The notes beneath the pieces were generated by a model, which did not search any database, had not been told where the DNA came from, and saw only the letters and a program-made list of their open reading frames with translations. Shown here piece after piece: positions 1-8,552 of a stretch of DNA of 64,000 nucleotides (position 1 is the first letter of the stretch; each line of letters starts with the position of its first letter). Position numbers and translations under genes: made by a program. Origin of the DNA: Comamonadaceae bacterium (GTDB taxonomy: Bacteria > Pseudomonadota > Gammaproteobacteria > Burkholderiales > Burkholderiaceae_C); contig JAACZV010000011.1 in assembly GCA_009996515.1 (NCBI GenBank), forward strand, positions 94,167 through 158,166. The letters are read 5' to 3'.

Positions 1-1242
1 GGCTGCCGCGCCGTCATCGTGATGCCGGTGACCACGCCCCAGGTCAAGATCGACGCCGTCAAGGCGCTGGGCGGCGAGGTGGTGCTGTTCGGCGAGAGCT
101 TCACGGATGCCTACGGGCACGCCAAGGAGCTCGAGGCGGCCCAGGGCCTGACCTTCGTCCACCCCTTCGACGACCCCGACGTCATCGCCGGCCAGGGCAC
201 CATCGCGATGGAGCTGCTGCGCCAGCATCCCGGCCCCATCGACGCCATCTTCGTGGCCATAGGCGGCGGCGGCCTGATCTCCGGCATCGCCGCCTACGTC
301 AAGGCGCTGCGGCCCGAGATCAAGATCATCGGCGTGCAGACCACCGACTCCGACGCCATGCTGCGCTCCGTCAGGGCCGGCCGGCGCGTCACGCTCAATG
401 ACGTGGGCCTGTTCGCCGACGGCACGGCCGTCAAGCTGGTCGGCGAAGAGACCTTCCGCATCGCCCGCGAGCTGGTGGACGACTACATCGTCGTCGACAC
501 CGACGCCGTCTGCGCCGCCATCAAGGACGTCTTCGAGGACACCCGCTCCATCCTGGAACCCTCGGGCGCGATGAGCGTCGCCGCCGTCAAGCAATACGTC
601 GCCAAGACCGGCGCCAAGGGTCAGAGCCTGGTAGCCATCACCTGCGGCGCCAACATGAACTTCGACCGCCTGCGCTTCGTCGCCGAGCGCGCCGAGGTCG
701 GCGAGCAGCGCGAGGCCTTGTTCGCCGTCACCATTCCCGAGGCGCGCGGCAGCTTCAAGCGCTTCTGCGAGCTGCTGGGCCCGCGCAGCGTCACCGAGTT
801 CAACTACCGCATCGCCGACTCCCGGGTGGCCCACATCTTCGTCGGCATCGCCATCTCCAAGCCCGATGAAGCCGCCCGGCTGGCCCGCACCTTCAGCAAG
901 GCCGGCTTCGAGACGCTGGACCTGACCGACAACGAGATGGCCAAGCAGCACATCCGCCACATGGTGGGCGGGCGCAGCGAACTGGCCCGCCATGAGCGGC
1001 TCTACCGCTTCGTGTTCCCCGAACGGCCGGGCGCGCTGATGCGCTTCCTGTCCAGCATGCATCCGGACTGGAACATCAGCCTGTTCCACTACCGCAACCA
1101 GGGCGCGGACTACGGCCGCATCCTGGTCGGCATCCAGGTGCCCAAGGGCGACGCCGGCGCGCTGCGCGAATTCCTCAGCGGGCTGAACTATCCCTTCGAG
1201 GACGAAACCGCCAACCCGGCCTACCGCTTGTTCCTGGGTTGA
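1..1242 (+). CDS. ilvA: Threonine ammonia-lyase, biosynthetic (3' part, start lies before the window)
   Basis: PLP enzyme that deaminates threonine to 2-oxobutanoate, the first step toward isoleucine. The frame is open from base 1, so the start and the PLP lysine are upstream; roughly the first 100 residues of a ~510-residue enzyme are missing. Visible are the Gly-rich phosphate-binding loop (GGGGLISG, bases ~265-290), the rest of the fold-type II catalytic domain, and a C-terminal half with two ACT-like regulatory modules (from ~base 720 and ~base 1000). These are typical of isoleucine-inhibited biosynthetic IlvA rather than the short catabolic TdcB. A CobT-like gene follows 32 nt downstream on the same strand. 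Confidence 0.95.
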   Translation, partial: GCRAVIVMPVTTPQVKIDAVKALGGEVVLFGESFTDAYGHAKELEAAQGLTFVHPFDDPDVIAGQGTIAMELLRQHPGPIDAIFVAIGGGGLISGIAAYVKALRPEIKIIGVQTTDSDAMLRSVRAGRRVTLNDVGLFADGTAVKLVGEETFRIARELVDDYIVVDTDAVCAAIKDVFEDTRSILEPSGAMSVAAVKQYVAKTGAKGQSLVAITCGANMNFDRLRFVAERAEVGEQREALFAVTIPEARGSFKRFCELLGPRSVTEFNYRIADSRVAHIFVGIAISKPDEAARLARTFSKAGFETLDLTDNEMAKQHIRHMVGGRSELARHERLYRFVFPERPGALMRFLSSMHPDWNISLFHYRNQGADYGRILVGIQVPKGDAGALREFLSGLNYPFEDETANPAYRLFLG

Positions 1243-1274
1243 GTTGAAATGCGGGGTCTGACCACGCCCCCGCC

Positions 1275-2348
1275 ATGACCGTCGCCCAACAGTCGCTGAT
1301 CTCCCCTACCGCCAACCCGGAGCTGGAAAAAGCCCTGCGCGACCGCGTCGACCGCCGCTCGGCCATTGCCGGCGGCCTCGGCGAGCTGGAGCCGCTGGCC
1401 GTGCGACTGGGGCTGGCGCAGAACAGCCTCACGCCGCGCTTCCGCGACCCGGTGCTGGGATTGTTCGCTGCCGACCACGGCCTCGTCGTCGACAACGCCG
1501 GCGCCCAGTGGGGCCGCCCCACCCGCGACCTGGTGCAGATGGCCTTGCACGCCCAGCTGCCGGTGTCGGTGTTCGCGCGGCTGCAAGGACTGCACCTGAC
1601 GGTGGTGGACTGCGGCGTCGCCGAGAACCTGCCGCCCCACGCCCGGCTGCTCGCGCGCAAGGTCGCCCACGGCACGCGCAATGCGCGCACGGCGCTGGCG
1701 ATGAGCCTGGAGCAGGCCCATGCCGGCGTGCGCGTGGGCATGGAGATCGCCGACAACCTGCCCGGCAACGTGCTGGCCTGCGCCGGCATGGGCCAGGGCT
1801 CGCCCGAATGCGCCGCGCTGGTGCTGTCGCGCCTGTCCGATCAGCCGGTGCGCGACTTCGTCGTCTCCGGCCCCACCATGCGCCAGGATGAGCTCGTGCA
1901 GCTGCTGGACGTGCTGCACGGCGCGCTGGCCCGCCACCGCGACGCGCGCGAGCCCATGGACGTGCTGGCCGCTTTCGGCGGCCACGAGATCGCCGTCATG
2001 GTGGGCGCCATGCTGGTGGCGGCCAGCAAGCGCAGCCTCATCATCGTGGACGGCATCGCCGCCTGCGCGGCGCTGAAGCTGGCCTCGCTGATCTGTGCGC
2101 CGGTCACCGACTATGCGGTGTTCTGCCGCAGCCATGTGCACCGCGGCCTGGACGAGGCGCTGGCGCTGTTCCACGCCTCGGCCCTGCTGGAGCTGGGCAT
2201 GGACAGCACCGACGGTACCGGCGCCGCGCTGGCCTGGCCCATGATCCGCGCGGCCGCGGCGCTGCTGACCGATCTGCACGAGGTGGCCGAGGCTCGCGTC
2301 GCGCCACGGCCCGGGTCGGGCGCGCAGTTGCCGACGCTGGGCGCTTGA
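1275..2348 (+). CDS. Divergent CobT-like nicotinate-nucleotide:dimethylbenzimidazole phosphoribosyltransferase
   Basis: 357 residues, close to the ~350 of CobT, which makes alpha-ribazole phosphate for the lower ligand of cobalamin. Family landmarks are present: FAADHG (64-69), AAFGGHEIA (232-240), a VDGIAA segment (258-263) and the C-terminal DGTGAALA (313-320). Several catalytic positions differ from the classical enzyme. The expected GEGTGAAL reads TDGTGAAL, putting Asp313 where the catalytic Glu sits, and the GEMGIGNTT loop reads GMGQGSPE (171-178). It may be a CobT with altered activity or a paralogue of different specificity. No other cobalamin gene is in the window. The start ATG lies 32 nt after ilvA. 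Confidence 0.7.
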   Translation: MTVAQQSLISPTANPELEKALRDRVDRRSAIAGGLGELEPLAVRLGLAQNSLTPRFRDPVLGLFAADHGLVVDNAGAQWGRPTRDLVQMALHAQLPVSVFARLQGLHLTVVDCGVAENLPPHARLLARKVAHGTRNARTALAMSLEQAHAGVRVGMEIADNLPGNVLACAGMGQGSPECAALVLSRLSDQPVRDFVVSGPTMRQDELVQLLDVLHGALARHRDAREPMDVLAAFGGHEIAVMVGAMLVAASKRSLIIVDGIAACAALKLASLICAPVTDYAVFCRSHVHRGLDEALALFHASALLELGMDSTDGTGAALAWPMIRAAAALLTDLHEVAEARVAPRPGSGAQLPTLGA

Positions 2349-2363
2349 GCAGCCTCGGCGGCC

Positions 2364-2981
2364 TCAGCGCTGCTGTTCGCCGGCCCTGACCGCCGAAGCC
2401 GGCAGCGCCGGCGGCGCGCCGTAGACCGAAGGCATGGTGGCCGGCACGGGTGCGCCCGGCTGGCCCGCGCGCAGCGGCAGGCCGGCCGCATTCGGGTCGC
2501 CCCCCAGCACCACGGGCGACGGCGTGGCCGGCGGCAGCGAGCCCGTGGCCGGCGCCGCCGGCGGGCTGATCTCCAGCACCTGGATGGGCGCCTGGCCGGC
2601 CAGCCCCAGGCTGGCGCTGCGGGCCTCAACGCGCAGCAGGCGCAGCTCGCCGTCGACGACGGCGCCCACGCGCACCGTGCGCGGCACGCCATCCACCTCG
2701 ATCAGCGCCACGCCCTCGCCGGCGTCGGCCGCCCGCGCGCTCTTGGGCGCCACGACGCCCAGCAGGCGCAGCCGCGTCGAGGCGGCGACCTGCGGCGTCG
2801 CGGCCTCGGTGGGCGTCGCGCCCAGCAGCCGGCTCAGGTCCACCGGGGCGGAACGCGACTCGCCGGCCGGCAGCACCGAGGCCGGCATGGCCAGCGGCCG
2901 CGCAAACAGCTGCAGGCCCCAATAGGCCACCGAGCCGCCCAGCAGCAGCCAGGTCGTGAACGCGAACAATCGAGCAACCAT
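2364..2981 (-). CDS. gspC: Type II secretion system protein GspC
   Basis: 205 residues. In the family, GspC is the inner-membrane protein whose periplasmic HR domain contacts the secretin GspD. It has a short N-terminal cytoplasmic stub, one membrane helix (about residues 5-25), then an HR domain (about 68-130) with the pattern LRLLGVVAPK...ALIEVDGVPRTVRVG. The tail is Pro/Ala-rich and lacks a PDZ or coiled-coil domain, so this is the short form. It is the only gsp gene on the minus strand here, divergent from gspG with very little DNA between the starts; any promoters must overlap the coding ends. Confidence 0.85.
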   Translation of the reverse strand: MVARLFAFTTWLLLGGSVAYWGLQLFARPLAMPASVLPAGESRSAPVDLSRLLGATPTEAATPQVAASTRLRLLGVVAPKSARAADAGEGVALIEVDGVPRTVRVGAVVDGELRLLRVEARSASLGLAGQAPIQVLEISPPAAPATGSLPPATPSPVVLGGDPNAAGLPLRAGQPGAPVPATMPSVYGAPPALPASAVRAGEQQR

Positions 2982-3022
2982 GGCCCATTATGATGGCCCG
3001 CTCACTGCAGCTTCCGCGCTCC

Positions 3023-3469
3023 ATGCGCCCTGACATGCGCCGCTTTCCTCCCGCCCGCGCCCTCGCGCGCGGCTTCACGCTGATCGAACTGCTGGTGGTG
3101 CTGGTCATCATCGGCGTGCTGGCGGCCCTGGTCGTGCCCAATGTGCTGGACCGCGCCGAGGAGGCCCGCGTCACCGCGGCCCGCACCGACGTCAACAACC
3201 TGATGCAGGCGCTGAAGATGTACAAGCTCGACAACCAGCGCTACCCCAGCGCCGAGCAGGGCCTGGACGCGCTGGTGCACAAGCCCACCACCGGCACGCC
3301 GCCGCCGAACTGGAAGCCCTACCTCGACAAGCTGCCCAACGACCCCTGGGGCCATCCCTATCAGTACGCCAACCCCGGCGTGAAGGGCGATGTCGATGTC
3401 TACAGCTTTGGCGCCGACGGTCGCGCCGGCGGCGAGGGCCGTGACGCGGACATCGGCTCCTGGCAGTAA
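3023..3469 (+). CDS. gspG: Type II secretion major pseudopilin GspG
   Basis: Major pseudopilin of the type II secretion pseudopilus. It has the prepilin peptidase site RG/FTLIELLVVLVIIGVLAA followed by the family's hydrophobic helix, then the GspG C-terminal domain (NDPWGHPYQY, DVYSFGADG, calcium-loop region). The frame is open from ATG 2990, which would give a 28-residue leader and leave only 8 nt to the divergent gspC start. The ATG at 3023 (17-residue leader) or 3035 (13-residue leader) is more usual for a prepilin; 3023 is chosen but none has a clear Shine-Dalgarno. First gene of the plus-strand gsp run. Confidence 0.9.
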   Translation: MRPDMRRFPPARALARGFTLIELLVVLVIIGVLAALVVPNVLDRAEEARVTAARTDVNNLMQALKMYKLDNQRYPSAEQGLDALVHKPTTGTPPPNWKPYLDKLPNDPWGHPYQYANPGVKGDVDVYSFGADGRAGGEGRDADIGSWQ

Positions 3470-3905
3470 GCCGCGTGGCTTCACGCTGATTGAACTGCTG
3501 GTCGTGGTGGCGCTGATCGCCATCACCAGCGCCACGATCTCGCTGGCCTTGCGCGACCCCGCCGAGCTGCAGCTGCAGCGCGAGGCCCAGCGCCTGGCCG
3601 CGCTGCTGGAGGCGGCGCGCGCCGAGAGCCGCGCCTCGGGCCTGACCGTGCGCTGGATCCCCAAGGGCCTGAAGAGCGGCGACGACTTCCGCTTCGAAGG
3701 CCTGCCGCGCAGCATCCAGCTGCCCACGCGCTGGCTGGGCGAACCGGTGGCCGTGACCATAGACAACGCCAGCGCCGCCAACCCCGGCCTCATCCTGGGC
3801 CCCGAGCCCGTCATCCCGGCCCAGCGGCTGCGCCTGCAGCTGGGCGACCAGAGCCTGGTGCTGGGCAGCGACGGGCTCGCCGCCTTCGACGTCGTCACGC
3901 CATGA
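3441..3905 (+). CDS. gspH: Type II secretion minor pseudopilin GspH
   Basis: Minor pseudopilin of about 154 residues with the cleavage motif KPRG/FTLIELLVVVALIAI. In the family it packs near the pseudopilus tip with GspI, GspJ and GspK. The start is a GTG at 3441, giving a 12-residue leader and a 29-nt overlap with gspG; in-frame ATG codons at 3390 and 3396 would need a much longer overlap and leader. The stop TGA overlaps the gspI ATG, which suggests translational coupling. Confidence 0.8.
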   Translation: MTRTSAPGSKPRGFTLIELLVVVALIAITSATISLALRDPAELQLQREAQRLAALLEAARAESRASGLTVRWIPKGLKSGDDFRFEGLPRSIQLPTRWLGEPVAVTIDNASAANPGLILGPEPVIPAQRLRLQLGDQSLVLGSDGLAAFDVVTP

Positions 3906-4264
3906 ACAGGCAGCGCGGCTTCACGCTGATCGAGGTGCTGGTCGCGCTGGTCATCGTCGCCATCGCGCTGGGCGCCGGCATCAAGGCCGCGGGCGCGCTG
4001 ACCGGCAACGCCGAGCGCCTGACCCAGGTCAGCGCCGCCCAGTGGTGCGCCGAGAACCAGCTGACCGAGCTGCGCCTGACGCAGCAGTTCCCCGACATCG
4101 GCGAATCCCCCTTCGGCTGCGAGCAGCTGGGCCGCAGCTATGCCGGCAAGCTGCGGGTCAGCCCCACGCCCAACCCGCTGTTCCGCCGCGTCGACGCCGA
4201 CGTCGCCGACGACCAGGGCCAGCCGCTGCTGACGCTGTCGACCATCATGGGGAAATTCCGGTGA
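3902..4264 (+). CDS. gspI: Type II secretion minor pseudopilin GspI
   Basis: 120 residues, usual for GspI. The leader is very short (MNRQRG), followed by FTLIEVLVALVIVAIALG, the prepilin cleavage site and helix. The globular part contains WCAENQLTELRL, a typical GspI segment. The start overlaps the gspH stop (ATGA) and the stop overlaps the gspJ GTG start, so gspH-I-J are probably translated in a coupled way. Confidence 0.92.
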   Translation: MNRQRGFTLIEVLVALVIVAIALGAGIKAAGALTGNAERLTQVSAAQWCAENQLTELRLTQQFPDIGESPFGCEQLGRSYAGKLRVSPTPNPLFRRVDADVADDQGQPLLTLSTIMGKFR

Positions 4265-4884
4265 AGACGCGCGGCTTCACGCTGGTGGAGGTGCTCGTCG
4301 CGCTGCTCGTCATGGCGACGATGGCGGCCATGGCCTGGCGCGGCATCGACGCCCTCGTGCGCAGCCGCGAGATCGCCCAAGCGCGGCTGGCCCAGACCGC
4401 GCGGCTGCAGACCGTGCTGGCGCAATGGGAGGTCGACCTGCGCGCGCTGCAGGACAGCCATGGCAGCGTGCCGCCGCTGGCCTTCGACGGCGGCAACCTG
4501 GTGCTGACCCGCCAGGCCGCGGTAGGCCTGCAAGTGGTCGTCTGGAGTCTGCGCGAGGGCAGCCTGTGGCGCTGGGAAAGCCCGGCCCAGCGCACGCTGC
4601 AGGACCTGGAAGACCAGCGCCAGCGCGGCCTGCAGCAGCTCAACCAGCGCAACCCGGCGCTGCGCGCCCTCGACGGCGTGACCGGCTGGCAGTTCAACTG
4701 CTTCTGGGGCAATGCCTGGAGCAACTGCCAGTCCACCGGCAGCGCCAGCGGCGGCGCCGTCGGCCCGGTCAACCCCAACAAGCCCACCCAGCCGCCCGCC
4801 GGCCTGCGCATCGTGCTGCAGTTCGCCGACGGCAGCGGCCTGGCCGGCACGCTGACGCGCGAGCTGGAGGTCACCGTCCGATGA
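4261..4884 (+). CDS. gspJ: Type II secretion minor pseudopilin GspJ
   Basis: 207 residues starting at GTG 4261, inside the last codons of gspI. The prepilin motif is KTRG/FTLVEVLVALLVMATMAAMAW, then the GspJ body with the typical WRGIDALVRSR helix. An alternative, longer frame opening exists upstream but would run through gspI, so the GTG directly before the leader is preferred. The stop overlaps the gspK ATG (ATGA at 4881-4884). Confidence 0.9.
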   Translation: MKTRGFTLVEVLVALLVMATMAAMAWRGIDALVRSREIAQARLAQTARLQTVLAQWEVDLRALQDSHGSVPPLAFDGGNLVLTRQAAVGLQVVVWSLREGSLWRWESPAQRTLQDLEDQRQRGLQQLNQRNPALRALDGVTGWQFNCFWGNAWSNCQSTGSASGGAVGPVNPNKPTQPPAGLRIVLQFADGSGLAGTLTRELEVTVR

Positions 4885-5852
4885 GCCCTCTTGCCCGCCA
4901 GCGCGGCGCAGCGCTGCTGACCGCGATGATCATCGTCACGCTGATCGCCAGCCTGGCCGCCGGCATGGTCTGGCAGCAATACCGCGCCGTGCAGATCGAG
5001 GCCGCCGACCGCGCCCGCGCACAGAGCGCCTGGATCCTGCAGGGCGCGCTGGAATGGGCCAAGCTGATCCTGCTGGAGGACGCCAGGCAGAACCGCAGCA
5101 AGCCGGTCGACCACCTGGGCGAACCCTGGGCCGTGCCGCTGGCCGAGGCGAGGCTGTCCACCTTCCTGGCCGCCGACAAGACGGCCGCCAGCGACGATGG
5201 CCCCGAGGCCTTCCTGTCTGGCAGCATCGAGGATGCGCAGAGCCGCTACAACCTGCGCGCGCTGCTGGGCGGCGCCCAGGTGCCCGAGCTGGAGCAGCGC
5301 GTGCTGGAGCGGCTGTGCAGCCAGGTCAATGCGCCGCCCGGCACGGCCGCCGTCATCATCGCCGGCCTGCGCGAGGCCTTCCCGGCGCCGGCCAGCGGCG
5401 CCAGCGCGCCCAGCGGCGAGAACGGCCCGCTGCAGCCCGCCGGCCTGGACCAGCTGTCCTGGCTGGGCCTGGACGCCGACACGCTGCAGCGCCTGCAGCC
5501 CTATCTGGTGCTGCTGCCCAAGCCCACGCCGGTCAACCTCAACACCGCGCCGCGCGAGGTCATCGCGGCGCTGTTCGACGGCGTGGACCTGGCCACGGCG
5601 GAACGCCTGGTGCAGGGCCGCAAGACCAACCCGCTGCAGGACGTGAGCCGCGACGCCGCCGCCTACCTGCCGGCCGCGGCCCTGACCCAGGCCACGGACG
5701 CCCGCGCCTCGGTGGCGTCGTCCTTCTTCGTCGTCACCGGCCGGCTGCGCCTGGACGAGCGCCAACTCGAGCAGCGCTCGCTGATCGAGCGCCAGGAGCT
5801 CAACATGGTCGTGCTGGCGCGCGAGCGCATCAACCAGCTGCCGGGCCGCTGA
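4881..5852 (+). CDS. gspK: Type II secretion minor pseudopilin GspK
   Basis: 323 residues, normal for GspK, the largest pseudopilin, which caps the pseudopilus tip with GspI/J. The N-terminus RQRGAALLTAMIIVTLIASLAAGMVW is a prepilin-like helix lacking Glu at position 5 of the mature protein, as is typical for GspK. The SAM-like alpha domain is recognisable through SRYNLRALL and VNLNTAPREVIAAL (about residues 218-231). Followed by a 47-nt gap before gspL. Confidence 0.92.
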   Translation: MSPLARQRGAALLTAMIIVTLIASLAAGMVWQQYRAVQIEAADRARAQSAWILQGALEWAKLILLEDARQNRSKPVDHLGEPWAVPLAEARLSTFLAADKTAASDDGPEAFLSGSIEDAQSRYNLRALLGGAQVPELEQRVLERLCSQVNAPPGTAAVIIAGLREAFPAPASGASAPSGENGPLQPAGLDQLSWLGLDADTLQRLQPYLVLLPKPTPVNLNTAPREVIAALFDGVDLATAERLVQGRKTNPLQDVSRDAAAYLPAAALTQATDARASVASSFFVVTGRLRLDERQLEQRSLIERQELNMVVLARERINQLPGR

Positions 5853-5899
5853 GCCGCCACGCCGCCTCCTAGAATGCGCCGCGCCCACGCCCTCCCCCC

Positions 5900-7150
5900 A
5901 TGAGCACCCTGCTGCTGTTCCTGCCCCCACGGACGCGCCTGCGCGCACCGGGCCGGGCCCTGCCCGACACGCCGCGCCCCGATGCGCCACACGAGTACGA
6001 CTATGTGCTGAGCGCCGACGGCCGCGCCATCACGGCCCAAGGTCGCGCGGCGGCCGCCGCGCTGCCGGCGGCGGACAGCGTCATCGCCGTCGTCGCCGAG
6101 TCCGACGTCGGCTGGCGCCGCGTCGAGCTGCCGCGCGCCGGCCGCCAGATGCGCGCCGCGCTGGCCGGCAAGCTGGAGGAGGCCTTGCTCGACGAGCCCG
6201 ACGCGCTGCATTTCGCGCTGGAGCCCGATGCGCTGGGTGGCGACACGGCCTGGGTGGCCGTCACGTCCCGGCCCTGGCTGGCCGAGCATCTGGCCCAGCT
6301 GGAGGCCGCCCAGGTCTTCATCGACCGCGTCGCGCCGCTGTCCTGGCCGGACGAGCCGGCGCGCGGCCATTTCTTCGAGGCCCAGCCCGGGCGCGACGAT
6401 GCCGGCATCACGCTGCACTGCAGCCATGCCGAGGGCGTCGCCACGCTGCCCCTGGACGGCGGCCTGGCACGGCAGCTGCTCACGCCCGGCCTGGTTCAGG
6501 CCGCGCACTGGACGGCTACGCCCGCCGCCGCCCCCGCCGCCGAGCGCTGGCTGGGCCGCGCCGTCACGGTGCAGACGCCGGCCCAGCGTGCGCTGGCCGT
6601 CATCGACAACTCCTGGAACCTGCGCCAGTTCGACCTCGCGCCGCGTGCCCGCGGCGTGCGCGCGCTGCGCCTGGTCGGCCGCACGCTGATGCGCAAGCCC
6701 TGGCGGCCGGTGCGCTACGGCCTGGCCGGCCTGGTGCTGGTGCAGCTGCTGGGCCTGAACCTGTGGGCCTGGCAGCAGCAGCGCGAGCTGGCGGCGCGCC
6801 GCGCCGCCGTCACGGCGACGCTGACCGAGGCCTTCCCCCAGGTGCGCGCCATCCTCGACGCGCCGGTGCAGATGCGCAAGCAGCTGGACCTGCTGCGCGC
6901 CAGCGCCGGTAGCGTCGGCGAACAAGACCTCGAGGCCTTGCTGGGCGCCGCCGCCCAGGCCTGGCCCGGCGACCGCCCGCCCACCGACGCGCTGGCCTTC
7001 GAACCCGGCCGGCTGACCCTGTCGGCCCAGGGCTGGGCGCCGGCCCAGGTCGACAACTTCCGCACCCAGCTGCGCAGCGAAGGCTGGCAGCTGGACGCCG
7101 GCGAGGGCAAGCTGACCATCAGCCGCGCCAGCGCCCAAGGAGGCCGCTGA
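5900..7150 (+). CDS. gspL: Type II secretion system protein GspL
   Basis: 416 residues. In the family, GspL is the inner-membrane assembly-platform protein whose cytoplasmic actin-like domain recruits the ATPase GspE. The N-terminal two-thirds (about 1-250) is the cytoplasmic domain, with a short FDLAPRARG region before the single membrane helix (about 270-290, YGLAGLVLVQLLGLNLWAW). A ferredoxin-like periplasmic domain ends the protein. The start ATG is 47 nt after gspK; the stop overlaps the gspM start by one base. Confidence 0.88.
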   Translation: MSTLLLFLPPRTRLRAPGRALPDTPRPDAPHEYDYVLSADGRAITAQGRAAAAALPAADSVIAVVAESDVGWRRVELPRAGRQMRAALAGKLEEALLDEPDALHFALEPDALGGDTAWVAVTSRPWLAEHLAQLEAAQVFIDRVAPLSWPDEPARGHFFEAQPGRDDAGITLHCSHAEGVATLPLDGGLARQLLTPGLVQAAHWTATPAAAPAAERWLGRAVTVQTPAQRALAVIDNSWNLRQFDLAPRARGVRALRLVGRTLMRKPWRPVRYGLAGLVLVQLLGLNLWAWQQQRELAARRAAVTATLTEAFPQVRAILDAPVQMRKQLDLLRASAGSVGEQDLEALLGAAAQAWPGDRPPTDALAFEPGRLTLSAQGWAPAQVDNFRTQLRSEGWQLDAGEGKLTISRASAQGGR

Positions 7151-7677
7151 TGGCCGCTTCACGCAACACCCCCGCAAGCGACGGCCTCGCCGCGCAGTGG
7201 CGCCAGGCCAGGGCCCAGGCGCTGACGCAATGGCAGGCCCTGGGCGAACGCGAGCGCCTGGCGCTGGGCGGCGTCGGCCTGCTGCTGGGCCTGCTGCTGG
7301 CCTGGAGCCTGCTGCTGGCGCCGGCCCTGCGCACGCTGAGGTCGGCGCCCGCCGAGCTGGAGCAGCTGGAGCTGCAGCTGCAGCAGATGCAGGCCCAGGC
7401 CCAGGAGGCCCGCGCGCTGCGCGCTGCGCCCGCCGTGCCGCCGGCCCAGGCCCAGGCCGCGCTGACGGCCTCGGTCGAACACCTGGGCCCGGCGGCCCGG
7501 CTGAACCTGAGCGGCGACCGCGCGGTCGTCACGCTGAACGGCGTCGCGCCCGAGGCCTTGCAGGCCTGGCTGGGCACGGTGCGCTCGGCGGCCCGCGCCC
7601 GCCCCGTCGAGGCCCAGCTGACCCGCGGCCCCCAGGGCTATGCCGGCACGCTGGTGCTGACGCTGGGGAGCAGCTGA
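7150..7677 (+). CDS. gspM: Type II secretion system protein GspM
   Basis: 175 residues. In the family, GspM is a bitopic inner-membrane partner of GspL. It has a cytoplasmic N-terminus with WQALGERERLALGG, one membrane helix (about 38-57), a Leu/Gln-rich coiled segment and a small C-terminal ferredoxin-like domain. The start codon shares a base with the gspL stop and the stop shares a base with the gspN start, a tight coupling through L-M-N. Confidence 0.88.
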   Translation: MAASRNTPASDGLAAQWRQARAQALTQWQALGERERLALGGVGLLLGLLLAWSLLLAPALRTLRSAPAELEQLELQLQQMQAQAQEARALRAAPAVPPAQAQAALTASVEHLGPAARLNLSGDRAVVTLNGVAPEALQAWLGTVRSAARARPVEAQLTRGPQGYAGTLVLTLGSS

Positions 7678-8552
7678 TGGCCTGGTTCAGGAGCCATGCC
7701 CCCGCGCCGGCCGGTGACTCCGTGCTGGCCGCGCAGCAGGCCGGCGGCCGCGCGGTGCGCCATCGCACGCCGCGGCGCTGGAGCCTGCTGGGCGGGCTGG
7801 TGGGCGTCATCGGCGCGCTGATCGCCTTCGCGCCAGCGAGCTGGCTGGCCCGCGCGCTGGCCACGGCGACCGACCAGCACCTGCTCATCGTCGACACGCG
7901 CGGCAGCGTCTGGAACGGCTCCGGCGTGCTGGTGCTGACCGGCGGCGCCGGCAGTCGCGACGCCGCCGCCCTGCCCGGCCGCCTGCACTGGCGCATGGGC
8001 CTCAAGGGCCGCGGCCTGCAGCTGGCCGCGCGGCAGGACTGCTGCATCAACGGCGACCTGCTGCTGGGCATCCAGCCCGGGCTGGGCCGCATGGCGGTCA
8101 GCGTGGACAACCAGGCCGACTGGCTGGCGCGGCTGCCGGCCGACCTGCTGGCGGGCCTGGGCACGCCCTGGAACACCTTGCAACTGGGCGGCTCGCTGCG
8201 GCTGTCGGCCCGCGAGCTGAGGCTGGAATCGGTGCAGGGGCGCTGGCGCCAGTTCGGCGAGCTGCAGCTGGAGCTGCTCAACATGTCCTCGCGCCTGTCC
8301 ACCCTCGCGCCGCTGGGCAGCTATCGCCTCAGCCTGACGGGCGACAGCGCCAACCCGGGCGTCAGCACGCTGCAGCTGTCCACGCTGGAGGGCGCGCTGC
8401 AGCTCTCGGGCGTGGGCACGCTGAACGCGGGCGGCAAGAGCCGCTTCACCGGCGAGGCCGGCGCCGCGCCGGGCCGCGAGGAAGCGCTGAACAACCTGCT
8501 GAACATCATCGGGCGCCGCCAGGGGGCGCGCTCCGTCTTGACGATCGGATGA
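7677..8552 (+). CDS. gspN: Type II secretion system protein GspN
   Basis: 291 residues starting at ATG 7677 (TGATG overlap with gspM). It has a cytoplasmic N-terminus of about 40 residues, one membrane helix (about 42-60, SLLGGLVGVIGALIAFAP), then a periplasmic beta-rich domain with family segments RGSVWNGSGVLVLTGG and GRLHWRMGL. GspN is present in only part of the T2SS family, and its exact role is not settled. The stop overlaps the gspD ATG. Confidence 0.85.
   Translation: MAWFRSHAPAPAGDSVLAAQQAGGRAVRHRTPRRWSLLGGLVGVIGALIAFAPASWLARALATATDQHLLIVDTRGSVWNGSGVLVLTGGAGSRDAAALPGRLHWRMGLKGRGLQLAARQDCCINGDLLLGIQPGLGRMAVSVDNQADWLARLPADLLAGLGTPWNTLQLGGSLRLSARELRLESVQGRWRQFGELQLELLNMSSRLSTLAPLGSYRLSLTGDSANPGVSTLQLSTLEGALQLSGVGTLNAGGKSRFTGEAGAAPGREEALNNLLNIIGRRQGARSVLTIG

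Noticed and set aside
4245..5990. Minus-strand frame opposite gspJ/gspK
   Set aside because: Overlaps two real pseudopilin genes and has shadow-type composition.
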